A stretch of 64,000 nucleotides of DNA from Alloascoidea africana (Eukaryota; Ascomycota; Alloascoideomycetes; Alloascoideales; Alloascoideaceae): NCBI GenBank assembly GCA_030581615.1, contig JAKTTT010000002.1:620001-684000 (forward strand), given 5' to 3'. Below, piece after piece: positions 20,761 to 32,075 of the stretch. The notes beneath the pieces were generated by a model. It was given only the letters and a program-made list of their open reading frames with translations. It was not told the origin of the DNA and made no database searches. The translations under genes and the position numbers were made by a program. How positions within the stretch are numbered: position 1 is the stretch's first letter; each line of letters starts with the position of its first letter.

Positions 20761-22690
20761 CTAGAGCCAAGGAGTCTGCTGTTGGTTATTTGAACCAGGT
20801 GTAGCCTTATTATTATTATGGGCTGCAGCTGCGGCTGCAGCTCCAGCTCCAGCTCCAGTTCCAGTTCCAGCTCCTGAGCTGTTAAAAGTTTTCTCGGCCA
20901 CGCCCATCTTCCATACGCCAACTTTTTTCATGGAAGTGTCAATGTACTTTTTTGGAGAAACATACTCCTCGGAAACCATTGCGGCAGCTTGTGCAGCGGC
21001 CAAAGGGTTTCCAGTAACATTAGCACGCTCATTACGATAGTTTACCCTTTGGTTTTGAGTAATCTGTGGAGATCGTTGTCTCTGTGAATCGTTTGCAGGA
21101 GTTTGGTACATCTGCTTTGAGGTCTCTGGCATTTGGGAGTTTCCAATGGCCAATCTTCGCTCTTCAGGAGATTGGGCATTCTGATCATCCTTTGTATTTT
21201 CAATCTTTTGTTGGTGTTGCTGCTGTTGTAGTTGCTGCTTTGTCTGCTGATACTTGAAAATAGTCCAATCAAAAATCGAGTCGTACTTGTAGCCCTCACG
21301 CAAAAACAGGTCTCTGAATAGTCTTCTCAAGTAGTTGTAATCTGGCCGGTCCTCGAATCTCAAAGCACGGCAATAGTTGAGGTAAATAATAAACTCTCCT
21401 GGTAAGCCTCTACCCAAGACCTCGGCAGGAGTGGTCATCTTCCTTTCCATAATCCGATCATATTTTTGCTTTTTAGAAGCAGCTTTCAAGCCTTGCCAAG
21501 GTAAAGAACCTCTGCAAAAATATATAAGGACATAACCCAAGGATTCCAAATCATCTCTTCTAGACTGCTCGATACCAAGATGGGTGTTAATACTGGCATA
21601 ACGGGCAGTACCTGTCAAGTTTTTGTTCTCTCTGTAGGCAATGTGTAAATGGGTTCTGGGGTCTCTAAACTTCTTGGCCAAGCCAAAATCAATAACGTTG
21701 ACCTGGTTGCCTCGTTTGCCAATTCCCATTAAAAAGTTGTCGGGTTTGATATCTCTGTGGATAAAACAACGGGCATGGATGTACTCAATACGGCACAACA
21801 GTTGGTCTGCCAACAACAAGACGGTTTTATAGGAAAACTTTCTGTTGCAGTAATTAAATAAGTCTTCGAGCGAGGGGCCCAAAAGATCGATAACCATTGC
21901 ATGATATTCGCATTCAGTGCCATACCAACGAACAAACGGAATTCCGACACCTCCCGATAGTGCTTTGTAGCTAAGATGAAAAAAAAAATAATATGCAGGA
22001 GTTAGACAATGAAAAGAAACCAAATTCGGGGTAACCATAATCTAGTGCCAAGAGGAAGAGGAGGAGCAAAGGGGGAATAAACACAAAAACGCAAAAACAC
22101 AAAAGGAAGTGTTGCTGGTACTTACACTTTAGCTTCATATTCGAGTTGAGGATGTTTTGCTCTTACGCTTTCGAGCTTGATAGCGACCTCTTCGCCGGAG
22201 ATGATGTTTGTGCCTAGGACATAGGGGTACGAGTGTTAGAGACGAGGGGGAGGTCCAAAAAAAAAAAATGCCAAAGTGTTGGGTATGGGGGTTCGTGATG
22301 ACTGCTGGCATAGGCAAGGGGGGAAGATGGATGGTGTTGGGTGGGTGAGGTGAGGTGCCCACCACAACACACACACTCGCACTCGCAGCCAGGCGACAAG
22401 GACGTTATTCTGTGCAACGCCAGGAGAGCACGGACGAGAGATGGTGGGTTGGAGATGAAGCAGAGGGGAGAAAGGAGCTTACCCAAGTAGATGTCGCCAA
22501 AGGACCCGCTGCCTATTTTACGGCCGATACGGTACTTTCTTCCAACTCGAAGATCCCTAAGTGAGGCGAGAAGAGACGTTAGTTGAGCTTGACTGTAGAG
22601 GGGGCAGGGCGCAGGCCGCCGGAGCAGCCCGCGATGCTAGTTGGGGGCCTGCTAGGACGAGGCCCGCGAGGCCCGCAAGACAACATACAT
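20761..22690 (-). CDS. HRR25: Casein kinase 1 delta-type protein kinase, four exons with split start codon
   Basis: The exons are complement(20761-21970, 22126-22213, 22483-22556, 22689-22690), giving 457 residues. The N-terminus [20 protein letters not shown] is nearly identical to Saccharomyces Hrr25. The two bases AT at 22689-22690 precede a GTATGT donor, and the G of the start codon comes from the next exon. Kinase motifs present are the Gly loop GSGSFGD, the lysine in [14 protein letters not shown] and DFGLAKKF. The CK1 signature [16 protein letters not shown] is also present. The tail is Gln-rich and then Gly/Ala-rich (GAGTGTGAGAGAAAAAAA). Hrr25 acts in ER-Golgi traffic, autophagy, ribosome assembly and meiosis. 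All phases close and introns carry GT...AG, with branch points such as CTAAC. Confidence 0.95.
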
Positions 22691-23154
22691 GGCGGTAGAA
22701 GAAGACTGTGAAGACTATGAAGAAGAAGGAGACGGCGATGAGGACGGAGCAGTGCGGGCAGACGCTGTTGCGAGAGAGTGTTGTTGGAGAAGGAGGAGGG
22801 AGGAGAAGAAGAGCTCGTTGAGGGATTTTAAGCGAAGCGGCTGGCGGGCGTGTGGGTGTAATACATCACATATATATACTCACGAATTAAACATTAGTTT
22901 ACCTAGATCAATACCTTCTAACTAGACAGAGCAAACATAAAAACATAAAGACACAGAAACAAATGATGAAAAGAAAAGCTCCTGGACCAGGGGCCTGCCA
23001 GTGCCAGTGCCAGTGACAGATCCCCGAAATCAACCTTATACGCCGCAAACAAACTGTGCAATATTAAACCACTTCCTAGCACGTTCTCCTTTTTTTTTTA
23101 GTGCCTTCATTTACTCCAGCATTATCATTTTCCAGGGGCAGGGTGTTATTCCCT
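22691..23154. promoter_or_regulatory. HRR25 upstream region
   Basis: These 464 bases hold the HRR25 promoter and the terminator of the small gene on its left, both on the minus strand. A TATA-like TATATATA lies at about 22872-22879. A purine-rich stretch at 22690-22830 is probably the 5' untranslated region of HRR25. No other gene is visible. Confidence 0.45.
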
Positions 23155-23499
23155 CTATTTTTTAGAACCGTGGCTGAAAAGCTTCTTAATCGAAGCTGTG
23201 ATCTTCTTCAAGAAGGAAACCTTCTCCTTTTTGGTTTCAGCGGGCGCTTCCTGGCCAGGCGCCGCAGCAGCTTCACCTTCTTGTGCCTTGGACTCGGGAG
23301 CAGCGTCCCTTGGGGCGTCTTCTCCAGAAGTGGCAGTTGCAGTTGCAGTGGTTTCTGGGACTGGTGTTGGTTCAGCAACCTTGGGAATCTGTAATTGGCA
23401 ATTGCATCAGGTTAGATTTTAGTGTTTTATAGTTATAGATAATACACAATAGCGCGGGGGTATTTGCACCATTGCACTTACTTCAGCGGCAGTGGACAT
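23155..23499 (-). CDS. Small Ala/Glu/Pro-rich protein of unknown function, two exons
   Basis: The exons are complement(23155-23388, 23482-23499), giving 83 residues. Exon 1 encodes MSTAAE and is followed by a GTAAGT donor and a 93-bp intron with TCTAACC before TTACAG. The body is rich in Ala, Glu, Pro and Thr, including PETTATATATSGEDAP, and looks disordered. The last 25 residues are basic and amphipathic (KVSFLKKITASIKKLF). I do not recognise the family. The clean splice signals, GC-rich codons and strong compositional bias support a real, probably well-expressed gene. The basic amphipathic end could bind membranes or nucleic acid; that is a guess. It lies upstream of HRR25 on the same strand. 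Confidence 0.65.
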
Positions 23500-25790
23500 T
23501 ATCGATATTTCTTGGTCTCGTTCTGTTTTGAAATGAGATGGGAAATTAATTATTCCAAGTGGACAATACAAAGATATGGGTTGGACTTGGGTTATACAAA
23601 CACACGCCACACACACACAAGGAGGAAAAAGAAGGGGAAAAAGGACATCTTTTATATCTGACAGTTTGGGGGAGATTGCCTAGGAGGCATGCATTCTCAT
23701 GCGAACAGGCCACTCCACGACTCTCGCTCGCGAAGGAGAGGAATGGACTCGCCCTGGCACCGGTCCAGCCAGCCGCCGGCCGCCAGCCGCTGGGCTCTGG
23801 GCTCTGGGCTCGATGGCCGGCCGGAATGGCACCGCTCGGCCTGGCTCTGGAGGTTTGTGTGTGTTGCGTGGCCGGTGCGCTGGTGGAAGCAGAAACCCCA
23901 TACGATGATTATTTGATTTGGTGATGAGGCCGCTAATCGTGTCAAACCGCCGTGATCAGATATCGCTAGATATTCTACAAAGGCACAAGTCATCATCAAC
24001 AATCTGATATCTATATCATCATCATCTTCTTCTCCAGCTACGTCCCCTGTCTAGTCATGTCTTGTCACGACTCTCGGGCTGAACTGCTAAGCTGGACACC
24101 GCAACAAGCGCCGGCGTGGTCCATGCCTGGCTTATGATTCAGAATTATTAAGAACGAGGTCCGTTTGGCTGCTGACAATTTCGAGCGTCGTTTCCGATCA
24201 AATTTTAATTGTTCCGTTCTCTGGTTCATTCGTACATCGGATATCCAATGAGAGGAACAACCCAGTAGGAAGAAGCCGGACAGGTTTGATCTCTCCTAAC
24301 CTTCCTCCACTATCGCCAGACCAAACCTGTTCAAACCTGTTCAAACCTGTTCTGTCGAACTTATTATACAACAAAATGGCAGCGCACAGTGTGTATAGTA
24401 ACCAGTTTTAAAAAGAACCCTGAGGGCGTCTTGGGATAGAGCTGTAAGCGCGATCGTGGATCATCATTCCAATAAAGATTTGAGACTTGACAGGACAGGA
24501 AGGCCAATTCAATTCACTTTATTAATCCATCCATTTTTTTTTGTCTCATCTTGTCCTGTCCTGTCCTGTCCTGTCCGCAATCCATCCATGTGATTATTGC
24601 GCTAAATACAGGGAATGATGTATGCGCCTTAGCCAAACGAGGATTGTGACTTTGATGACCATGACAAGGAGGGATCAGAATCAAGCAAGCGCCTTCTTCT
24701 TCCGAGGTTATCTGTCGAGAGTACTTGTTGACTCCGAGGCACCACCACTCTGATCGGTTTGTTTGTTTTTGTTGTCTTCCGTTCAGTTTTGGCAAAGGGT
24801 AAAAAAAGCAGCGGTCTGTTTTTGGTCGATGCAAGGCCAAAGAAGAGATCACATTTCATTCTAGTCTTCTGTGATAGGACAGAGAAGGGGAGGGAAGGGC
24901 GACATTGAATAAAAGCAGCATTTCCTTTTTGTATTGGATCTTTTATTTCACAAGCATGCTTTGATTTGATTTGATCATCAATATTTGGAGAAAGTGTTTG
25001 GGAAACCTCCGCCTGGTTTTGTTTGTCTTTCTTCCTGCTTGCCCAGTCCAGCCCAGCCGTACGCACTTTTTTGTTTTTGTTTTTGTTTTTTGTTCTGTTA
25101 TTTTTCTTTCCTTTATTTCGCTACTACTTGTTTTCTTGCTTTTTTTTTGGCTCAAGATTGAGGTGAAGAACAAACTTTGTTTGAAAGTTTCTATAGTGAT
25201 AGTTGGATTGAGCCCAAAAAAAAAACAACACAACAACAACACAAACTAAAAAAGGAACCTGAAATAGAAATAGAAATAGAAATAGAGATTAAAACTAAAA
25301 CTAAAACTAAAACCAAGACTAAAACAAAACTGAAAAATAAAAAGGTAAAAAGTTGTGGATTTTTTCAAGGATTTACCAAATCGTTTTGATCTGGATGTAT
25401 AATCTTTGTTTATGGATGTGTCCAGTCAGAACTAGTCCACTCCACAATAGTATCTACAACCCATAATAACAACGGCAGACAGACAGTGTATACAAGGATT
25501 AAAGTATGGGTCATTCATTGTAAGTCAACAACATGTCAAATGAAAAAGTTGCAAGACTCGACGATGTGTATTCTGCTTTTTGTTGTTGTTTTATATCGGC
25601 TTATCGGGAGGTTGTTGGCTAGGGGAATTGAGTATTGAGTTAAATGATTATATTACTACTGTGCCCACAACAGACAGACAGGTTAATCAATAGACAGCTT
25701 CCACCTTGATTACGCGCACACGACCAAATAATAAAATATGTCAAGTGGAACTCTTGGGGTTTGAGCAATCAACCAAGCGTGCCTACAATT
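23500..25790. other. 2.3-kb gap with GC-rich island and short tandem repeats, no gene seen
   Basis: The stretch begins with the promoter of the small gene and a GC-rich island at about 23690-23890. It then holds three copies of a ten-base TTCAAACCTG unit at about 24321-24352. A TCCTG pentamer run at about 24550-24578 follows, and GAAATA and AAAACT runs lie at 25260-25330. Open frames here start at non-ATG codons and show no known domain. Confidence 0.5.
25260..25332. repeat. A-rich microsatellite (GAAATA and AAAACT units)
   Basis: About four GAAATA hexamers are followed by four AAAACT-like hexamers with small changes. The tract is non-coding. Confidence 0.8.
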
Positions 25791-26012
25791 TTAAACCAAG
25801 GGAGCCAGCATTATCAGCATCGCCGAACCCAAAGCCCAAAAACCCCAAATCAGGCAGCTAGTTTCCAGTGACAGCGGTGGATGGTAAAAGTCGGAGGGAA
25901 AAGTGCCAGCACCCGGCGACATTGTGGCATGCACCAGCTTGTTGCTGCTGGAACTGGCCAGTGCAAGACAGAAAGAACTCAGACGCAGACAATTCAAAAC
26001 CAATCTCACCAT
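25791..26012 (-). CDS. Candidate small secreted or membrane protein, 73 aa
   Basis: An ATG frame of 73 residues begins MVRLVLNCLRLSSFCLALAS and reads like a signal peptide. It ends with a hydrophobic stretch (LIWGFWALGSAMLIMLAPLV), the layout of a very short GPI-anchored or two-segment membrane protein. The middle is short and Ser/Pro-containing (TMSPGAGTFPSDFYHPPL). The codons are GC-rich, unlike the AT-rich flank to the left. It is divergent from the VTC5-like gene, which starts 365 bp away. I do not recognise a family. The frame could be chance within a GC-rich promoter island, so confidence is low. Confidence 0.3.
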   Translation of the reverse strand: MVRLVLNCLRLSSFCLALASSSSNKLVHATMSPGAGTFPSDFYHPPLSLETSCLIWGFWALGSAMLIMLAPLV

Positions 26013-26301
26013 GCCATAAACGGACCCTGTCTGCTGCCAATTAGGTTGCCCGCTCCAATGCCAAATGCTGAGATGCTCCAGCGGTCCCGGCACGGTCCCA
26101 GCGGGACTACTGATTGACACGGTCGCTTCGCAGCCCGCCCGGGACTATTGATTGTGCTCTGGGCGGTACGAAAGGACAAGAAAAGGGCCCGCTGGATCTG
26201 GCAGCCGCTGGAGAACTCCAACCCTGCGCGGTTTCGCTGCAGCCGGGCTCTATCTCAGACTTGCATGGGGCTCTGTTGCTTTGTCTCGCACGCTCGCCGG
26301 G

Positions 26302-26309
26302 TATAAATA
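26302..26309 (+). promoter_or_regulatory. TATA box of the VTC5-like gene
   Basis: TATAAATA lies 69 bases before the start codon at 26378, just after a GC-rich block, a good position for a yeast TATA element. Confidence 0.6.
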
Positions 26310-26377
26310 CAAAACACTCGTCCTCCCTCCCTGGTCTCGTGCCATCTCTTTTGCTGCCCGGAACAATAACACAATAG

Positions 26378-28963
26378 ATGAAGTACGGCTCCAAGATCCA
26401 CTGGCTGTCCGTGCCCGAGTGGCGGGCCTACAACCTCGACTACAACGAAATCAAGCTGCTGATTAGAGCCGCAACCTCCCAATCTCCTCCTTCAAACTCT
26501 TTTGAATCGCTGCTCAATTCCATAAAAGACCAGTATGAATTGGTACGCTTTTTTTTTGGTTTGGGAGAATCCCCTCGCCCATATCTTGCCTAACCGCTCT
26601 CACCCTTTTAGATCAATCTCTTCGTGCATTCCAAATCCGGCGAGATGGAGCGACGCATTGACCATTGCGAACGGATAATCGAGGAAACCATGCAACAGGA
26701 TTCAAACCCTTGCACCTCAAATCTCCATCTCCATAACCGCTACATTTTCAAACTTCGCAAAGAAGTCGAAAGAATATCACATGAATTGGAAGCCCTGTCG
26801 CGATTCATCGAAGTCCAACGCACAGGTTTCCGCAAACTGTTGAAAAAATACAAAAAATGGTCCAATTCAACTAAACTCGATGAGTTTTTCCTCCCGATTC
26901 TAAACGCCCCAGATTCTTTCACAAACCATGATTTCTCGGGAAATGTGTTGGAACTATCTCTCCTTTACAACATTTTGAGAGATCGAGACTTGGCTTCCTT
27001 CTCCACAAAGCCTAAACTTCCCTCAGGTCTACGTAACAATCCTCTTGCCTCCTTTGATTGTGAAATCCTGACCCAAGCAACAGGCGGTTCCAAAACGTTT
27101 TGGGTCCATCCAGATAATGTAACTGAACTCAAAATCAAACTTTTGAAAAACATGGCCCTGGTTTCAGAACCTACTTTGACCCGAAGGTCATCGCGGCTTT
27201 CTCTACGACACAGGAGTAGCATAAGAAAGAACAGCATCAATAACCTTGCTTCCGCTTATGACGATGCTCTCGAGTACACTGGCGATGTGAACGATTCCTA
27301 CAACTACGTTGTGTACCTGGACGACCCTAAAAAATTGTACTCCATGCAACAATCAGTAAGCGGCGATTCGGGCCAAATTGGATGGATCGATTCTACTGGT
27401 CCTGCTGGTCACCAAGGCCAGCCCAATGTTGTGACAAAGGTAACATCTCCATCCTACGTTTTATACTCTCCTGTAGGCGGCATAAGGCATTGTGCTTCCG
27501 CTGCCCTATCCAAAGATTTGGCAGAACTCGTATCGTCTTCGAATTTTGACCATGAGCGTTTGTTTCGTTCCTCTCAATACGGCAAAATTGAAGACGTTGA
27601 GAAATTGGCAATTAACTGGATATACCAAAAACATGTCGTTCCTATAACAAAGGCAAGATTTAAACGAGACAGGTTTTACCAATTGGATGGATTGTTCATG
27701 TCCAGTCCCACCACAAATGATAATGAGCAAAAATCATGGGCAACTCTAGATTCTGATATCTCGTATACAAATCAAATGGCAAATCCGATCGCCAATGAGA
27801 TTGATGAGTCTTGTAATGGTTCTGATTCGTTGCAATTTCCGTATTCCATCCTAGAACTTCGTTGGAAATCCACAGTGAAACCAGATTGGATCCGTGAAAT
27901 TGAGCAATCTCATTTGGTTTTTGAAGTCTCTGGCTTTTCGCTTTCTCGTCATACAATTGCCACTTTCCACCATGATGATTTGTTGTTGACTTGTGAACCG
28001 AGTTGGTGCAATCTGTTAAAAAACAAGCTAGACATTAAAAAGCTACCTCCGAATAAGTCCGTTTCTCGAGAACGCAGAAGATCTTCTAAAAAAAACAAAA
28101 AAGTCGGTGTCATGCTTCGTCGAGGTAGTGATTATGGCTCTGTTGACGGTTGTTGTTGTTCCGAGGATTCGGATCAGGCCAAATCTTGTAGCTCGCGTAC
28201 TTCTCTATCGAGCATCTCGACCGCGGCCACTTCCATGCAATTGATCACTGAAGAAACTCCTTTAAAACAAAATGAAAACCGAGGGGGAGGAATGATGATG
28301 ACGACGAGATATTGGAATGAGTTTGATCATCCTGAAGATGAAAATACAGACTCTGGTGTGTTTACTATTCAACATTATGATTTTGAACACGGTACAGAAG
28401 ATCTGTTATCAGATCGGAATATTGAACGATTTATGAATATCTCGGATAAAATTCAAAAGTCTTGGTACTCGTTTACTGGTTTGGGTGTTGATACAAATAA
28501 GAATAACAACAAGAAGAAGGCACAGAGAAACTTTTCAGATGATAGCGACTTGGAAGAAGGTAGAAATTGCACTACTAGCACAACCCAACAACAACAACAG
28601 CAATGCACAAACGAAGAAGACCAAGAATTGTTCTTTGAATATACCCCTAAATTGCAATATCGAGACCAATTTTTAACATTTTTGTACTCTTTTATCCTTT
28701 TTTTATCCTATTTGATTGCAATGATTGTATTTGGCTTTATATCCTCAACTTTCCCCTCAAATTCAATTTCTCCATTAATGCCTGCAATGCAATTTAGCAT
28801 TGTCATTGGATGCATGTTTTCACTATTACTTTCAATTTTATCAATGTATTTTTTTTTCATGAGATGCTATACTCCACCTTGGCCTCATCAAGCTGTTTTT
28901 GTATCTGCATTTTGCATAGTTTCGTGCTTCTCCATTGGTGGATTGGTTTGGATAGCCTGCTAA
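26378..28963 (+). CDS. VTC5: SPX-domain VTC complex subunit, Vtc5-like, two exons
   Basis: The exons are 26378-26542 and 26612-28963, giving 838 residues. The N-terminus is an SPX domain: MKYGSKIHWLSVPEWRAYNL at its start and the basic cluster RKLLKKYKKW near residues 128-138, which in this family binds inositol pyrophosphates. A long central part with low-complexity Ser/Asn/Gln stretches follows. The last 110 residues contain three membrane segments of the VTC/DUF202 type. Saccharomyces Vtc5 (869 aa) has the same order and stimulates the vacuolar polyphosphate polymerase. The central part does not show an intact polymerase tunnel motif that I can recognise, so I favour Vtc5 over Vtc2, Vtc3 or Vtc4. 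The intron has donor GTACGC and branch CTAAC. Confidence 0.85.
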
Positions 28964-31900
28964 CAACAATACGCGAAGAAGAAGAAGAAGAAGAAAAAAA
29001 AAAGATTTAACGTAAAGGCCGTTCCATTCTTGTTTTTGCCTATTGATGATACTCATGACCACAAAGATTTAGTCTTGTTTCATTTTGTCATTTTCTAGTG
29101 CTATTATGATGATCGGTAATTTTTTTTATTGTTTTTTTTTTCTTTTGTTTTCACCGAATTTTTACCTTGATTTTGCTATTGCTTTTAAAGACATCCATCC
29201 GTTTAGTCGAACCAACAGTTACATAGAAACATATGCCAATTTTAGTACATTGCTTAAATCGTGTGTTGCAAAAAAAGTGTTGACATGATGATGATGGGGT
29301 TCTTAACCTCAGGTGGATTTAATTTGATCTTATGTTGAGTAACAATTTGCAAAATACAAAATAAGAGTAGTAGTTGATCATTAAAAATGTTGAAAAAAAA
29401 AATGTATTGCTTGTTTGAACATTCATAATACATCTGTAATATGTGAGTCTACATAACTCTCACATACCGTTTTCTAACCTTATAAACGTCTCAAGAACAC
29501 TCCCAACATCATATGTTATATATATAACATACCCTTCTTCAAGATTAGATAGATCAGATTTTAGAACATACTGAAATGTACAACTCCTTTTTCTAAATGT
29601 ATTCCCTACCTTTTCCTTGTTACAGAAGGACTCCATTATACAACAACTTAAAATCATCATATTGAAAATGTTTTGTGAGTAAGCTTTCCTTCTTCATAAA
29701 CAAACCAGTATTATTCTCATATATTAGTGGCCTTAAATCGAAGAAGTTAACTATAAGAATAATCAGATTATTTCTCAGATAATACACAAGAATAACAGGC
29801 CAACTGAATACTACTGTCAGGAACAAAGTATCTACCAATTAGTCCAATCGGATGGTTTATCAAACTCCAACAACAGCAGGGAGAGAGACGGGAAACTTTA
29901 ACTAAAATGAATTTCATCGATCGATTCTAGAAACGGAGTTTGGTCATTATGGATGCTGTGTTCTGAAGGCAAAGGAAGTTTGGGACTGGGACAAAACTTG
30001 AACTCATATTCACATTTTATCCCTCATCTGTGGTTTCCCAAGGTCGTGCTCTGGTGACCAGAGATTCAAATTAAAATGGAAATTGGCTGTTTTAATCAAT
30101 GCCGACGTTCATGAGCAATGGTTACGTGGCAGTGTGGGGATATCAAGGTAAGATTTATGGATTCGAAATGAACAGGCCAAGCATTATACAAATCTATCGT
30201 GATGGCAAACAGAATAAGTTAAAGGGATTAATTTATAGAAGCACATTTAAACCATTACCTTTCAGATATGTGATCTCTGTGAGTTGGTGGAGTTGACTTG
30301 GCAAAAGTCTACCATCGCCTTTGACTCATTTTCCATTGGATTCAGAGCTTGGCATATGTCAAAAGCCAGTTTTCTAATTCAATCTGGCATGATGAATTGT
30401 CCTCGCAGAGTACAAGAAGCCCAACAAACCAAAAAAGAAAAAAAAAAGGCTCAAGTAACTGTAAATGATGTGAATTAGTAGTCCGCTATGTTCAAGAATT
30501 CAGCGTTTCACGTATTTTCATCGTTCTTGTGCTTATTAAAATCCTCGAATCTTGCTTTTGGATAATCCTTGATCCAGAAACCTTCACTTCTTTTCCTCTC
30601 TCTGGTTTATTGTTCGATGTCCGAAAAATTTCAGGAATATGCTTCCATAAATCTTCAATTAACACTTTGATTCCAGGTTGTTTGGAAAGACACTAGTAGA
30701 ATAGTATATTTCTACATGTGAATGGAGTTGAGAGTGTAATACTAAAACGCTTAAGTTTTGAATGATCCCAAGTGTTAATTGATATTGGTTGTTTCGCAAG
30801 AATCAATAATGGTTTCTAAGTTTGGTACAGAAAGGAGCTTGGAAACTTGGGATTTGGTTTGAACGATACCTGGTTTATCTAGCTTTAGACCTCCCCTGGG
30901 TGCTTTTGATATCCAACAATAACAATCAATTGGACGAAGCCGTTCTTACAAAAACTCCGAGGACGGTGTTTATTCCATTGGTATCTTCCAACAAAGCTTG
31001 CCTATACTCCATGTTTTTTTTGTTCATCATTTTATACTCAAACACTACTAACATAACACAGAAAAAGCACAATTCCAGAACTCTTGACAAGTCCTTTTCT
31101 TTGCCATTGGCGACATCGAAAGCAAGGCCTATCGGTGTGGCTTGTTACAGCAAGCTTCAAGCTAGGGTTTTTGACATAGAACAGAGCTCAGCCATTTCTG
31201 AAATATCTAGCTAGTCTGAGATTTTAAGCCGTATGCCCAATTTCTTTTGTATTCCCCTACGAACGGCACAAGCGCTTAATACATAGAAGTAACAGATTGA
31301 AACCAACCTCAGATCACCTTGTTACTCATAATCTATTTGAATGGATGAAACATCTAGGCATCAAGTGTGTTTACCGGATGAAAAGTCTACAACGCAGTGT
31401 GCACTTGGGCTAGAATATGGACATACAAACATGTAATAGATATATCCATTGTCGAATGTAACAAGTAAGTCAAGTTTGAACGTTCAAGAGACAGTTACAC
31501 CAAAAACTAGGAATTCGCTGATTCTACTAGATCTTGCAAAAAGAGTTTCACAAAAATAAATATACAATATGCTTATTTGATTCTCAAGGTATTACTACTC
31601 TCATTGTATTCGCAATTCGATAGATCAGTCAAATCTTGTATTTTACATTTCTGTCAAATTTATAGTTTTCTTAGGCTCTTATCACTACTTGGTCCGGGTA
31701 ATACATATCATGTTGTGTACCATATCTCGCAAGTCCTGTTCAATATTTGCATCACTATGACAACCATACACCAAAAGACCTTATTGTCAACATAAACAAG
31801 ACAGTAGATCTTGTGTTTTGTCAAGTTTTGTTATTTCGTTCTTCCCAAACATTACCCATTCCTACCAAATTCGCTTTTTCCTGTTTTCATACCCCTCAAC

Positions 31901-32075
31901 CCCAACTTTCCCCCCCTTTTTACTTTCATGATACTCGAGTGTTTGGAATAAAGACTTATTAAATCTTGTTTGCTCGATACTTGTCAAGAATAGAAGAAAG
32001 AATCTTCCCAAAAAATTGCATTTTGGCACTTACCACGACCAACAAGAAGCGAAAACACATTGAAATTGAATTAAC
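28964..32075. other. 3.1-kb AT-rich gap before CDC14, no supported gene
   Basis: The gap contains only short open frames, most starting at TTG or GTG. It includes a perfect 20-bp palindrome at 29512-29531. A frame at 30284-30478 ending in a Lys-rich tail has no good upstream exon or CTAAC branch. The last few hundred bases must include the CDC14 promoter. Confidence 0.5.
29512..29531. repeat. perfect 20-bp palindrome
   Basis: The sequence is ten bases, TATGTTATAT, followed by their exact reverse complement. It lies in AT-rich intergenic DNA. Confidence 0.85.

Noticed and set aside
24629-25066. A 145-codon minus-strand frame.
   Set aside because: It starts at GTG and has a composition like random translated DNA.
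30099-30478. Short exon with a GTAAGA donor followed by a Lys-ending frame.
   Set aside because: The phases do not join at the TTTCAG acceptor (a stop follows at once) and no branch point is present.
30822-31214. A 130-codon plus-strand frame.
   Set aside because: It starts at TTG, has no internal early ATG of use and shows no recognisable motif.
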